Part shown: positions 1 through 7,779 of the stretch, one piece after another
How the letters are laid out: every line of letters starts with the position of its first letter
Position numbering within the stretch: the stretch's first letter is position 1
Source: CAYXRK01 sp964467615
GTDB taxonomy: Bacteria > Hydrogenedentota > Hydrogenedentia > Hydrogenedentales > GCA-2746185
Length of the DNA stretch: 22,554 nt
Direction: 5' to 3'
Assembly (NCBI GenBank): GCA_964467615.1
Contig: CAYXRK010000067.1
Span: forward strand, 1-22,554
Notes under the pieces: model-generated
What the model was told of the DNA's origin: nothing
What the model saw: only the letters and a program-made list of their open reading frames with translations
Database searches by the model: none
Made by a program: the position numbers and the translations under genes

Positions 1-179
1 TTCTCTGCCTGGGGGGCGCGCGCCGTTGATGTGAACGGCGACGGCTATCGAGACATTGCGGCGCTCACGGCGGACTCGAAGGCGATCGCCGCCGCGAAAC
101 GACCGACGGTTTTTTTGCGGACGCGAACAGTGCCGACGACCTGATCCTTGTGCATCCGGCGAGTGTCGACAGCACGTAA
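1..179 (+). pseudogene. 3' end of FG-GAP/VCBS repeat protein, probably frameshifted
   Basis: The gene enters from the left edge. Frame 1 reads AVDVNGDGYRDIAAL, a typical calcium-binding FG-GAP/VCBS loop (DxNxDGxxD), and stops at TGA 142-144. Frame 3 downstream reads FADANSADDLILVHP, which looks like another, degenerate FG-GAP loop, and ends at TAA 177-179. The two pieces lie on either side of a run of seven T (110-116). One extra T there would join them into one reading frame. The break could be a real mutation, a sequencing error, or chance, in which case the gene simply ends at 144. FG-GAP repeats occur in secreted or surface beta-propeller proteins. Nothing links this gene to the flagellar cluster. 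Confidence 0.45.
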
Positions 180-200
180 TTGATGTGATCGTATTTTAGT

Positions 201-220
201 ACGGCAAAAATTGCCGTTTT
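201..220 (+). terminator. Possible weak intrinsic terminator
   Basis: A perfect 7-bp stem (ACGGCAA at 201-207, TTGCCGT at 211-217) with an AAA loop is followed by TTT and then CC. It lies just after the FG-GAP fragment and before the first flagellar gene, where a terminator is expected. The stem is short and AT-rich and the T tract is poor, so it may be weak or a protein-binding palindrome instead. Confidence 0.35.
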
Positions 221-222
221 CC

Positions 223-251
223 TTGCTTTGGGATCAAATTCCGGCTAGAAT
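223..251 (+). promoter_or_regulatory. Candidate sigma-70 promoter for the TPR gene
   Basis: A -35-like TTGCTT (223-228) and a -10-like TAGAAT (246-251; 5 of 6 to TATAAT) are separated by exactly 17 bases. Transcription would start near 258, giving a leader of about 50 bases before the ATG at 309. The -35 matches TTGACA only in TTG. I see no GG-N10-GC sigma-54 element between 181 and 308. Confidence 0.45.
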
Positions 252-308
252 TTGTGCTGGCTCCGAAGCGTTTTGTCAACAATTTACCCTCGGGGTAGTC
301 ACGAGTAC

Positions 309-3300
309 ATGGCAGACGACACCGATCAGACACCACAGGCACAGGGCCCGCTTGAGTTATCCGACGCCGTGTTGCCGTTGCTGAATCAAGAAGACGTCGA
401 TCGTGCGGTATCGGGCGCGAGACGCCGTGAAGGGTCTGACTCGCTTAGCGGTTTGCCTCCTTGGATAGTGCCTGCGATCGAACGCGAGGAGATTGACGAC
501 GAATCGTTGCGATCACGTTTGCTCGGTGTATCCGCGGAGGAACTTCAATCTGGCTCGAAGGATCTGAGTACCGAATTGAGTCAAGAAGAGCTTGATCTTC
601 TCATCGCGACAACCGCGATTGCGCCTCGCGCGGCCCTGACCGAATACGTGGGCGAACGTCCGGCGATCGAAGTCGAGCTCATCACCGATCCCGTCCTACG
701 TACCGCGTTGTTGGGCAGTGATGCGAAACTTGAAACTGAGGAGTCGGATGCTCCGGATATCGATATTGGTCTGTTCGCTCACGCAGGTCAGGACGAAAGC
801 GCCATTGCGGAGGCGGAGGCGCAACAAGACGAGCGGAGCGGTGGCGAGGACTCCGGGCTCGTAGGCCAGGCGAAAATCGATGCTCTATTGGCGGCGGCAA
901 GCACCCCGGCCCTCCAAGGGTCCGAGCTGCGTTCAGAGTCGGGAGGCGCGATCGATCAAGCGGAAATAGACGCCCTGTTGAGCAGCGCGAGTGCCGGGCC
1001 AGCGCCGAGTAGGCCACCCAAGGCGTCACCGAGTGTCGTGATCGATCAAGGCGATATCGATTCGTTGATCTCCGCGGGCCGCTTGGACAACGCTCCCGCC
1101 GAGGCACAGCTGGGTTTCGTCGAGGGCCGGGACAATGCGCTTGATCAGGTCGAGCTCGACGCGCTGTTCGCAGGTGCAACTGACGAAGGCGGCGACATGG
1201 ACGAGTCTATCGCGCCCTTGGTAGATGACCAAGCGCTACTCGGGGACCCGGTCGAACTGACGGAAAGCCTCCCCGGCGCGGCGGAGACCGTCGAGGCCGC
1301 GTTCCTCGAGCATGACGCGGCGACGGTGGGGCCCGCCGATGTTGCCCACTATTCGGCGCGCGAGGCGGTGGGAGGGGAGAACGTCGACGCGGCCGCTCCG
1401 GATGGCGACCTGGGGATGTCGCAATCCGCGCTTGATGAGTTGTTGGCGCGCGCTAAGGGTAAGGCGAAGGGCGAACCGGAGGCCGCGCCGATCGAGGAAA
1501 TAAACACACCGGCCGACCTCGACGAGGCAGTGGAGGAACCGAAGGCGTCAATAGCTTCGACGAAGCGCACGAAAACCGAAGCCAGTTCGTCCGCCGCCGC
1601 TCCTGAACCCGCCGTTGGTGAATTGGGGGGCGCGCTGGGCGATGCGAAGCCGCGATTCGAGACCGTCATTGTTTTGGCGCGCGCGCTGCGAGCGAATGCG
1701 GCGCGCGCCGCGGCCAGTCTCGCTGCTGGGTTGGCGGTGGGCGGCATGGTGTACTTAATCATGAATTCGAATCAATATCGGGTAGTGCGCGCGGAACCCG
1801 GCCCGCGGACCGAGACGGAAGCCGGTCCGCACGCGCCCGCTGGTTTGCACGCTTCGATCGAACAAGCCCGGCTGGCAATCGACAGCGGGATGTACCCTCA
1901 AGCGATGGCGATGCTCGAGGAAATCATTGCCCAGCCTCACGGCGAGGGCGATCCGCTCGAGGCGGAGTACTTGCGCTTGGAGGCGTGGTTTGGCTCGATG
2001 CCGGCGCAGATGACGGACGACGAGACGGCAGGGTTTCTTGGCGAGGCCGACCGCGTGATAGACGCCGACGAACACCACTCGCGCGCGCCGGAGGCCCTCG
2101 CGTGGGAGGGGCAAGTATACGAGCGATCGAATAATGCCTTGGCGGCGCGCAGCGCGTATCGTCGAATCGTCACGGACTACGATGACGCCACCAACCGCGA
2201 CGCCGCGATGTACGAGCTGGCGAGGCTGGATTTGAAGCTAAAGGATCCGGGCGCCGCGGAGGAGCACGTCAACGCGTTATTCGGCGAATATCCAGGATCG
2301 GCGTATGGGCCGCGAGCGCAATTGTTGGCCGGCGACGCGTCGGTGCTGCGTGGCGACACGGAGCAGGCGCGCCGGATTTATCTCGACGTTGCCGCTGGTG
2401 CGCGCGAAGGAGTGCTTGGCGCTGCGGTGTACGAACGGCTCGCGCGGTTGTCACTTGATGGGGGCGACGTCGACGGCGCGCTTGAGATTCTGAATCGCAG
2501 ATTGGAAACGGCCACTTCGGTCGAGGGGAATGATCGGATTTTTTCGCTGTTGGCGAGGGCCCACCGCGCGAAGGGGGACCTCGAAGCTGCGCGGACGGTC
2601 CTGAACGAATTGATCGATTTCTTTCCAGACTCCGAGTTGGCCCCGTCGGCGTACGTCGAGTTGGGCCAATTGTTGTTTGATCTGGGAAGCCAGGACGACG
2701 CGTTGCGACTCAGCGCCCAGGCGGTTTCCCGGTTTCCGGGAAACGTCGCGGTGTTAAAAGGCAGAGGCGAGATTCTGGCCCGCGCAGGGGAGGAATACGA
2801 GGCAGGTGTTTCGCTCTACGAGGCGCACGAGGCCGGAGCAGACGATCCCGCGCTGCTGCTTGCGGCGGGCCGGCATTTTCGGAGCGCGGGCGAGTACGAC
2901 CGCGCCGCAAAGACTTTCGAGGAACTGACCGAGCACTACGCGGGAAAGCACGAGGCGTTCGAAGGGCGAATCGAACACGCGGAAACACTTGGCAATCAGG
3001 ACCGTGCGGCGGCGGCCCTCGAAGAAATCGAGGCGCTTGTCATGGATACCGCGGATCCGCACGACCGGACCGAAGCGTTGTCGGCGCTCGGGAGGATTTA
3101 CGCGGCGTTCGGCCTCGAGAGCGCGGTGAAGGGTGTGTACGAGCAAATCGCCGCGCAGTCGACGGATCCGGTGAATCTCGCCGAGGCGGCTAGCGCGATG
3201 ATCGAATCGGGGTCGCTGGATGAAGGGCTCGCCGTCGCGGCGCGGGTACCCCTCGCCGACCTTCCCGGTGAAGCGGCGTATTTGCTTCTCGTGAAGCAGG

Positions 3301-3833
3301 GGGAAGCATTGGCGCGACGCGATCCGGAACTCGCGGTCGACAAGATGGAGGCGGCGTTTTCCGCCTACCCGACGTACCGCACCGAGGCGGGAGACTTGTT
3401 GTTGCTCGAAACGAACCTTCGGCTCGGCCGCACCGCGCGCGCCCGGGGTATCGTCGCTGACGCGGAGACACGCGTCGCCTCGAACGAGCTGGATCCCGCT
3501 CGCCTCGCGCGATTGGCAAACACCTACGGCGACTTCTTGTACGAACGCGGCGACTTCCGCGCCGCTTCCGACGCGTATGGCATTTCGATGCGCGCCGCCG
3601 ATCGGCGAGGCGCGGATTCCGCGGACGCGGACCGAGAATGGGCCTCGTTACAACGGGGGAACGCCTTGTTCGAGGGCGGCCAATATGCCGAGGCGTTGCC
3701 GTTACTGGACGAGGTCGCGGCCGGGACGTCGTCGTGGAAATCGGTAGCGAAGCTCCGAGCGGACGCGGCGCGAATCGAGTTGCGTATGCGCGGCGCGCCG
3801 GCGCCGCAAGTCGAGGCGGAGCAGGCCGGATGA
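309..3833 (+). CDS. Large TPR membrane protein with seven FliM-like EIDALL motifs
   Basis: About 1174 aa from ATG 309 (MADDTDQ); an upstream GTG at 252 would overlap the promoter, so I prefer 309. Residues 1-460 are acidic, low-complexity and probably disordered. They contain seven short motifs of the form [LIVM]xQxx[ILV]D at residues 25, 90, 185, 215, 245, 278 and 370, resembling the CheY-P-binding FliM N-terminus. A basic stretch (RALRANAARAAA) precedes one hydrophobic segment at about residues 464-485. By the positive-inside rule the motif half is cytoplasmic and the rest periplasmic. Residues about 520-1160 are helical TPR-type repeats (many A-x-x-A-Y/L-x-x-A/L patterns). The next gene overlaps by ATGA, so translation is coupled. 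I recognise no named family. A motor-associated scaffold, like the TPR collar proteins of spirochetes, is an inference. There is no FliM middle domain or SpoA domain. Confidence 0.85.
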   Translation: MADDTDQTPQAQGPLELSDAVLPLLNQEDVDRAVSGARRREGSDSLSGLPPWIVPAIEREEIDDESLRSRLLGVSAEELQSGSKDLSTELSQEELDLLIATTAIAPRAALTEYVGERPAIEVELITDPVLRTALLGSDAKLETEESDAPDIDIGLFAHAGQDESAIAEAEAQQDERSGGEDSGLVGQAKIDALLAAASTPALQGSELRSESGGAIDQAEIDALLSSASAGPAPSRPPKASPSVVIDQGDIDSLISAGRLDNAPAEAQLGFVEGRDNALDQVELDALFAGATDEGGDMDESIAPLVDDQALLGDPVELTESLPGAAETVEAAFLEHDAATVGPADVAHYSAREAVGGENVDAAAPDGDLGMSQSALDELLARAKGKAKGEPEAAPIEEINTPADLDEAVEEPKASIASTKRTKTEASSSAAAPEPAVGELGGALGDAKPRFETVIVLARALRANAARAAASLAAGLAVGGMVYLIMNSNQYRVVRAEPGPRTETEAGPHAPAGLHASIEQARLAIDSGMYPQAMAMLEEIIAQPHGEGDPLEAEYLRLEAWFGSMPAQMTDDETAGFLGEADRVIDADEHHSRAPEALAWEGQVYERSNNALAARSAYRRIVTDYDDATNRDAAMYELARLDLKLKDPGAAEEHVNALFGEYPGSAYGPRAQLLAGDASVLRGDTEQARRIYLDVAAGAREGVLGAAVYERLARLSLDGGDVDGALEILNRRLETATSVEGNDRIFSLLARAHRAKGDLEAARTVLNELIDFFPDSELAPSAYVELGQLLFDLGSQDDALRLSAQAVSRFPGNVAVLKGRGEILARAGEEYEAGVSLYEAHEAGADDPALLLAAGRHFRSAGEYDRAAKTFEELTEHYAGKHEAFEGRIEHAETLGNQDRAAAALEEIEALVMDTADPHDRTEALSALGRIYAAFGLESAVKGVYEQIAAQSTDPVNLAEAASAMIESGSLDEGLAVAARVPLADLPGEAAYLLLVKQGEALARRDPELAVDKMEAAFSAYPTYRTEAGDLLLLETNLRLGRTARARGIVADAETRVASNELDPARLARLANTYGDFLYERGDFRAASDAYGISMRAADRRGADSADADREWASLQRGNALFEGGQYAEALPLLDEVAAGTSSWKSVAKLRADAARIELRMRGAPAPQVEAEQAG
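381..1457 (+). repeat. Array of seven FliM-N-terminus-like peptide motifs
   Basis: The copies are LNQEDVDRAVSGA (381-419), LSQEELDLLIA (576-608), VGQAKIDALLAAA (861-899), IDQAEIDALLSSA (951-989), IDQGDIDSLISAG (1041-1079), LDQVELDALFAGA (1140-1178) and MSQSALDELLARA (1416-1454). Q at position 3 and D at position 7 are the same in all seven. E. coli FliM, from memory, begins with LSQAEIDALLNG after a few residues. Copies 3, 4 and 5 are spaced exactly 90 bases apart, and copy 6 follows 99 bases later. Copies 4 and 5 share the identical ten bases ATCGATCAAG, which suggests internal duplication. The intervening protein sequence is not conserved between copies. Confidence 0.85.
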
Positions 3834-4240
3834 AGACGTTGTCTGAAAACACCGCCGAGTTCCTCGAACGATTCCTGGCGTATGCGGAGTCGCTGGAGGA
3901 GTGGCTTGGATCGGCGCCCCCGGAAGACCTGATGTTGCCGGACCAGCAGCGGTCCATGCGGTCTCTGCAGCGGTTCGCGGGGGAATGGAGGAAGCTCGAG
4001 GCACAATGGCAGGCAGTCGACGACGGGCCCGCGCGCAAGGCGATCGAGGGACTTCTACACAGGGCGAGCGCCGCCGCTCGGAAATGTCAGGCGCGCATCG
4101 ACGAGACCGATCAGGGACTTCGCGTGCAACTTGACGCGATTCGGGAAGAGCTGGGAAAGCTCCGAGGCGGGCGCGCGGCGGCGGTCAAGTTCAAGTCGGA
4201 CGCGGACAGCGCCGGCGCGCTTGTAGACCGCCAGGCTTAG
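3830..4240 (+). CDS. Small helical protein, possible FlgN/FliT-like export chaperone
   Basis: 136 aa from ATG 3830, which overlaps the stop of the TPR gene (ATGA). The protein is charged and almost wholly helical, with no membrane segment. Its C-terminus reads IREELGKLRGGRAAAVKFK, then about ten residues later a final VDRQA. This resembles the C-terminal pattern of FliT/FlgN-like flagellar chaperones as I remember it (helix, G-R-x-A, aromatic, then a G/DR-K end). Length fits that group (about 110-150 aa). Those chaperones keep filament-cap or hook-junction proteins unfolded for export. The identity is inferred from this pattern and from gene context, not from a secure family match. A partner or adaptor of the preceding TPR protein is an alternative. 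Confidence 0.5.
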   Translation: MKTLSENTAEFLERFLAYAESLEEWLGSAPPEDLMLPDQQRSMRSLQRFAGEWRKLEAQWQAVDDGPARKAIEGLLHRASAAARKCQARIDETDQGLRVQLDAIREELGKLRGGRAAAVKFKSDADSAGALVDRQA

Positions 4241-4252
4241 TTGGAATCTCCT

Positions 4253-5410
4253 GTGACACGTGACGGGAACGACGTGAGGGCGCTGCAAGAGGCCTTCGAA
4301 CTCTATACGCATACGACGCGCACGCTTGAGGAGTCGTATCGCAGGCTCGAAGAACGGCTGGGCTCTCTCGATCAGGAATTGCAACGCAAGAACCAAGAAC
4401 TCGCGCTTACGACCGACTACTTGAATTCGATACTTGACAGCATGTCGGACGGTGTAATCGCAGTCGACGTGCACGGCGTCATTACCACGTTCAATCGGGC
4501 CGCCGCGACTGCGCTCGGCATGCCGGCCGGCGAGGCGGTCGGTCGATCGTTTCGGGAATTGTTCGGGCGGCAGTTCGTAGTGTCCGCCGGTCCCGCTGCC
4601 CAAGAGTTGACCGCGCGAAATGGCCGGACGGTGCGCGTCGCCGAACGCAATTCGACCATCGCGGACCGCGCGAACACTCGCTTGGGAACGGTCAAGGTGT
4701 TCCAAGATTTGAGCGAGATCGAGGCGTTGCGCGCGCAGGTACGGACGAAAGACCGGCTCGCGGCGATTGGCGAGATGGCGGCGACGGTCGCGCACGAGAT
4801 ACGCAACCCGCTTGGCGGCATCCGGGGATTTGCCAGCCTTCTTCAACGAGACATCGACAGCGACGATCCGCGCGCGCGTCTTGCCGAAAAGATTGTGCAA
4901 GGAACGAAGAGTCTTGATCGCGTGGTGAACGAACTCCTCGAATATACGCGGCCCGTCGATTTGCGGCTGGAACCCGTGAATTGCCACGAGATCGTCACCG
5001 CGGCGATGGGATACCTCGATCTGGACGGCAGGCGTGTTGACGTGGCGAACAACGTAGGGCGGGATCTGTACGTGACCGCGGACGGCGGAAAGGTGCGCCA
5101 AGTGTTGCTGAACATCTTGATTAACGGCATCCAAAGCATCGACACCGAGGGGGCGATCGACGTTGATGGACACGCGGAGGACGGGTGGGTTTCGCTTATC
5201 GTTCGCGATACGGGGCGCGGTATTCACGAGGCGGATCTGAAGCACGTTTTTTCTCCGTTCTTCACCACGCGAGAAAAAGGTACGGGCCTTGGTCTTGCTA
5301 TCGCGTCGAAAATTATAGAGAGCCACGGGGGCACGATTGGGGTCGAAAGCGCGATTGGGCGCGGTTCGACGTTTCGGATTCGCCTGCCCATCGGTGAGCG
5401 TCCCAACTGA
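4253..5410 (+). CDS. PAS-domain sensor histidine kinase, FlrB/FleS/AtoS type
   Basis: 385 aa from GTG 4253, which has GGAA about eight bases upstream; TTG 4241 is the other start. It has no membrane segment, so it is a soluble kinase. An N-terminal coiled coil (residues about 10-55, ELYTHTTRTLEESYRRLEER) leads into a PAS domain (about 55-160). Then comes a HisKA domain with the phospho-acceptor H181 in VAHEIRNPLGG. The HATPase domain has its N-box asparagine at about 291 (ILINGIQS), G1 DTGRGI, an F-box FSPFFTTRE and G2 GTGLGLAIA. FlrB and FleS share this layout and phosphorylate a sigma-54 activator that turns on middle flagellar genes. The next gene is exactly such an activator, 23 bases downstream. 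The signal sensed is unknown; PAS could read a flagellar assembly state. Confidence 0.88.
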   Translation: MTRDGNDVRALQEAFELYTHTTRTLEESYRRLEERLGSLDQELQRKNQELALTTDYLNSILDSMSDGVIAVDVHGVITTFNRAAATALGMPAGEAVGRSFRELFGRQFVVSAGPAAQELTARNGRTVRVAERNSTIADRANTRLGTVKVFQDLSEIEALRAQVRTKDRLAAIGEMAATVAHEIRNPLGGIRGFASLLQRDIDSDDPRARLAEKIVQGTKSLDRVVNELLEYTRPVDLRLEPVNCHEIVTAAMGYLDLDGRRVDVANNVGRDLYVTADGGKVRQVLLNILINGIQSIDTEGAIDVDGHAEDGWVSLIVRDTGRGIHEADLKHVFSPFFTTREKGTGLGLAIASKIIESHGGTIGVESAIGRGSTFRIRLPIGERPN

Positions 5411-5433
5411 AGCACGGAAAAGGACCTAGTGCA

Positions 5434-6807
5434 TTGAACTCACGAATACTGGTGATCGACGACGAAGACTTGATGCGCGAGTACGTCGAGGAGGCGCTGC
5501 GGCGCGCGGGCCACGACGTGGACGCGGCGTCGAACGGAGAAGCGGGCCTCGAACTGTTGCGCGCGAAAAACCACGAGCTTGTCGTGACCGATCTCAAGAT
5601 GGGGGGGATGGACGGACTTGAGGTCGTGCGCCGCGCGCACGCCGAACTGCCCGAAACGCAGTGCATCGTGATGACCGCCTACGGGACCATTGAGACGGCG
5701 GTGGAGGCAATGCGCGAGGGGGCTGACGACTACATCCTCAAACCGTTCGCACCCGACGAATTGGAGTTGGCGGTAACGCGCGCGCTGGAAAAGCGCCGTT
5801 TGACCGAGGAAAACCGCTACCTCCGAGACGCGGTGAATCGTCCGTTCGATTTCGATTCGATGCTGGGATCGAGTACCGCGATGAAGGAGGTGTATGAAAC
5901 GATCCAAAAGGTCGCGAACAGCCGCGCGACGGTGTTTGTCCGCGGCGAAAGCGGTACAGGCAAGGAACTCGTCGGGCGCGCGATCCACTACTTGGGCGAT
6001 CGCCGCGACAAACCGTTCATCAAGGTGAATTGCGCGGCGTTGTCCGCGGGGTTGCTCGAGAGCGAATTGTTCGGCCATGAGAAGGGATCGTTTACGGGCG
6101 CGCACCAGCGCAAGATAGGACGCTTCGAACTCGCTGACGGCGGCACGTTGTTGCTCGACGAAGTCAGCGAAATCGGAATTGAACTTCAGCCGAAATTGTT
6201 GCGCGCGTTGCAAGAGCGGGAAATTGATCGCGTTGGCGGAGATCGATCCATTCCCGTCAACGTGCGGATCGTTGCCACGTCGAATCGCGATCTCGAGAAG
6301 GCCGTGGCCATGGGCGAGTTCCGCGAGGACCTGTTCTTCCGCCTCAGTGTTATCCCGATCAGTCTTCCGCCGTTGCGCGAACGCAAAAAGGACATCGACG
6401 CCCTTGCTCAACACTTTGTGCAACGTTTCGCGCGGGAGAACGGTCGATCCATCGACGGCGTGACCGACGCGGTCCGCGAGTTATTTCAGGCATACCATTG
6501 GCCCGGCAACGTCCGCGAACTGCAGAACAGCATCGAACGCGCGATCGTCCTCGCCGGGACCTCCGTTTTGGACGTGGACGACTTTTCGTTGCCGGGCCGC
6601 GGAGGCTTCACGCTTCGGAACGGGAATGACGGGCTCGAAGCGGGGCTTACGGTCGGGGAAATGGAGAAGCGTTTGATTGTGAAGACCCTTGATTATTGCA
6701 AGGGCAATCGCACCCGGGCGGCGGACATGCTGGGGATCAGCATTCGGACGCTTAGGAACAAACTCAACGAGTATCGGGGCGGGGCGCCGGAGGAAGAATC
6801 CGCCTGA
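5434..6807 (+). CDS. NtrC-family sigma-54 response regulator, FlrC/FleR type
   Basis: 457 aa from a TTG start at 5434, with AAAGGA about ten bases upstream giving MNSRILVIDDED. The receiver domain (1-120) has the acidic pair DDED, phospho-acceptor D53 in VTDLKM, and a conserved K at LKPF. The AAA+ domain has Walker A GESGTGKE (171-178), the sigma-54 contact loop GSFTGA (218-223, a common variant of GAFTGA) and Walker B GGTLLLDE. A Fis-type helix-turn-helix ends the protein (about 424-447, NRTRAADMLGISIRTLRNKL). Phosphorylated by the kinase upstream, it should activate sigma-54 promoters of flagellar genes. A candidate site lies just downstream at 6890-6905. This is the only transcription factor seen in the window. 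Confidence 0.92.
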   Translation: MNSRILVIDDEDLMREYVEEALRRAGHDVDAASNGEAGLELLRAKNHELVVTDLKMGGMDGLEVVRRAHAELPETQCIVMTAYGTIETAVEAMREGADDYILKPFAPDELELAVTRALEKRRLTEENRYLRDAVNRPFDFDSMLGSSTAMKEVYETIQKVANSRATVFVRGESGTGKELVGRAIHYLGDRRDKPFIKVNCAALSAGLLESELFGHEKGSFTGAHQRKIGRFELADGGTLLLDEVSEIGIELQPKLLRALQEREIDRVGGDRSIPVNVRIVATSNRDLEKAVAMGEFREDLFFRLSVIPISLPPLRERKKDIDALAQHFVQRFARENGRSIDGVTDAVRELFQAYHWPGNVRELQNSIERAIVLAGTSVLDVDDFSLPGRGGFTLRNGNDGLEAGLTVGEMEKRLIVKTLDYCKGNRTRAADMLGISIRTLRNKLNEYRGGAPEEESA

Positions 6808-6889
6808 AGCGGCAACGAATGCCGTCACCATCGGGTCTTGAGTGACACGTAAGTGCTGTATTTTCAGCGGTTTGCAATGGCATCGTTGG

Positions 6890-6905
6890 CGGCATGGGAA
6901 ATGCT
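6890..6905 (+). promoter_or_regulatory. Candidate sigma-54 promoter for flgB
   Basis: CGGCATGGGAAATGCT has the GG-N10-GC spacing of sigma-54 promoters and matches 9 of the 12 specified bases of TGGCACGNNNNTTGCW. Transcription would start near 6916, about 30 bases before the flgB start. It follows directly after the sigma-54 activator gene, which is consistent with its use. No enhancer site was identified. Confidence 0.5.
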
Positions 6906-6946
6906 GGAGGCAAGTTACCGCTCTTGCCAGAGACGGAGGGACTATC

Positions 6947-7342
6947 GTGCCGCAATTCGGGGGGGTAGATACGATACGGCTGCTGAGCACGGCGATGAGG
7001 ATATCGTCGGACGAGCAGAAGCTGATTGCCAACAATTTGGCGAACGTGGACACTCCCAACTACAACCCGGTGCACCTGGACTTTCAGGCCACACTGCACC
7101 AGGCGCTCGGGGGCCGGGACCGTTTTTCACTCCGCAGAACGGATCCTAGGCACCTGGCGGGTTCGCGACACACGTCGAAGTTAGAGGGGGTTGTATTTAG
7201 TTCGAAAAATGACTACAATAAAGTTGACATGGATCAGGAGATTGCGAATCTCTCGAAAAACACTGGTAGGTATTCTCTTTACGGAAGCTTGCTTGTTAAG
7301 CAGTTCCAGTCTTTGAGAAATGTTTTTCAGAATGAGCGGTAA
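6947..7342 (+). CDS. flgB: Flagellar basal-body proximal rod protein FlgB
   Basis: 131 aa from GTG 6947, which has GGAGGG six bases upstream. The frame is open back to 6842, but that extension would cover the candidate promoter and has no FlgB similarity. The N-terminal region has the rod signature KLIANNLANVDTPNY, and the C-terminal region reads NKVDMDQEIANLSKN, then ends in a helix (LYGSLLVKQFQSLRNVF). Both are diagnostic of FlgB. FlgB forms part of the proximal rod in the periplasm and is exported by the flagellar type III system. The start codon of flgC lies three bases after the stop. Confidence 0.96.
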   Translation: MPQFGGVDTIRLLSTAMRISSDEQKLIANNLANVDTPNYNPVHLDFQATLHQALGGRDRFSLRRTDPRHLAGSRHTSKLEGVVFSSKNDYNKVDMDQEIANLSKNTGRYSLYGSLLVKQFQSLRNVFQNER

Positions 7343-7345
7343 TCC

Positions 7346-7765
7346 ATGCTAGATGCCATTTCAGCGACCGACATCGCGGTACAGGGGGTGCGGGCCCAGC
7401 GCATTCGGATGAACGTCATTGCCAACAATATCGCAAACGCCCAGGCCACGCGCACGCCGGAGGGGGGAGCGTTCCGGCGTCAAATGGTGATCGTGCGCGG
7501 GGAGCAGCTTGCGCCGAATATCGATCCGGACAAATTTGGGGTACGAGTGAAGGCTGTGGTGAATGATATGTCGCCGTTTCGTTCCGTGTTTGATCCGTCG
7601 CACCCCGACGCGAACGAGGACGGTATGGTGGAATATCCGAACGTCAATATCGCCACCGAGATGGTGGACTTGTTGACGGCGCAGCGTGCGTACGAGGCGA
7701 ACATCGACGTAATGTTGTCGGTCCGGAAGATGAACGACAAGGCACTGGAAATCATCCAGGTATAG
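7346..7765 (+). CDS. flgC: Flagellar basal-body rod protein FlgC
   Basis: 139 aa, normal for FlgC. The N-terminus (MLDAISATDIAVQGVRAQR, then MNVIANNIANAQATRTPEGG) and the C-terminus (NIATEMVDLLTAQRAYEANI) are the two halves of the rod/hook coiled coil found in this family. YPNVNIATEM is typical of FlgC. It builds the proximal rod together with FlgB and FliE. It starts three bases after the flgB stop, in the same operon. The ribosome-binding site is weak (GAGCGG), so translation is probably coupled to flgB. Confidence 0.97.
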   Translation: MLDAISATDIAVQGVRAQRIRMNVIANNIANAQATRTPEGGAFRRQMVIVRGEQLAPNIDPDKFGVRVKAVVNDMSPFRSVFDPSHPDANEDGMVEYPNVNIATEMVDLLTAQRAYEANIDVMLSVRKMNDKALEIIQV

Positions 7766-7779
7766 TCCGCGAACAACTC

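Noticed and set aside
203..214. GGCA...TTGC at 203-214 as a sigma-54 promoter
   Set aside because: The spacing between GG and GC is eight bases instead of ten. It is better explained as the 7-bp hairpin.
309..3833. The TPR gene as a fused fliM
   Set aside because: Only the short N-terminal peptide of FliM is repeated. There is no FliM middle (CheC-like) domain and no SpoA domain in the 1174 residues.
4055..5326. 423-codon minus-strand open frame opposite the histidine kinase
   Set aside because: It lies wholly opposite a gene with complete kinase motifs. Its product is rich in Arg and His with no recognisable domain, typical of antisense frames in GC-rich DNA.
5440..6423. 327-codon minus-strand open frame opposite the response regulator
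   Set aside because: The plus strand carries every NtrC-family motif. The antisense product has no domain and no ribosome-binding site.
6842..6946. A longer flgB starting at 6842
   Set aside because: The extension (MTRKCCIFSGLQW...) has no FlgB similarity and covers the candidate sigma-54 promoter. GTG 6947 has a good ribosome-binding site and gives the normal length.
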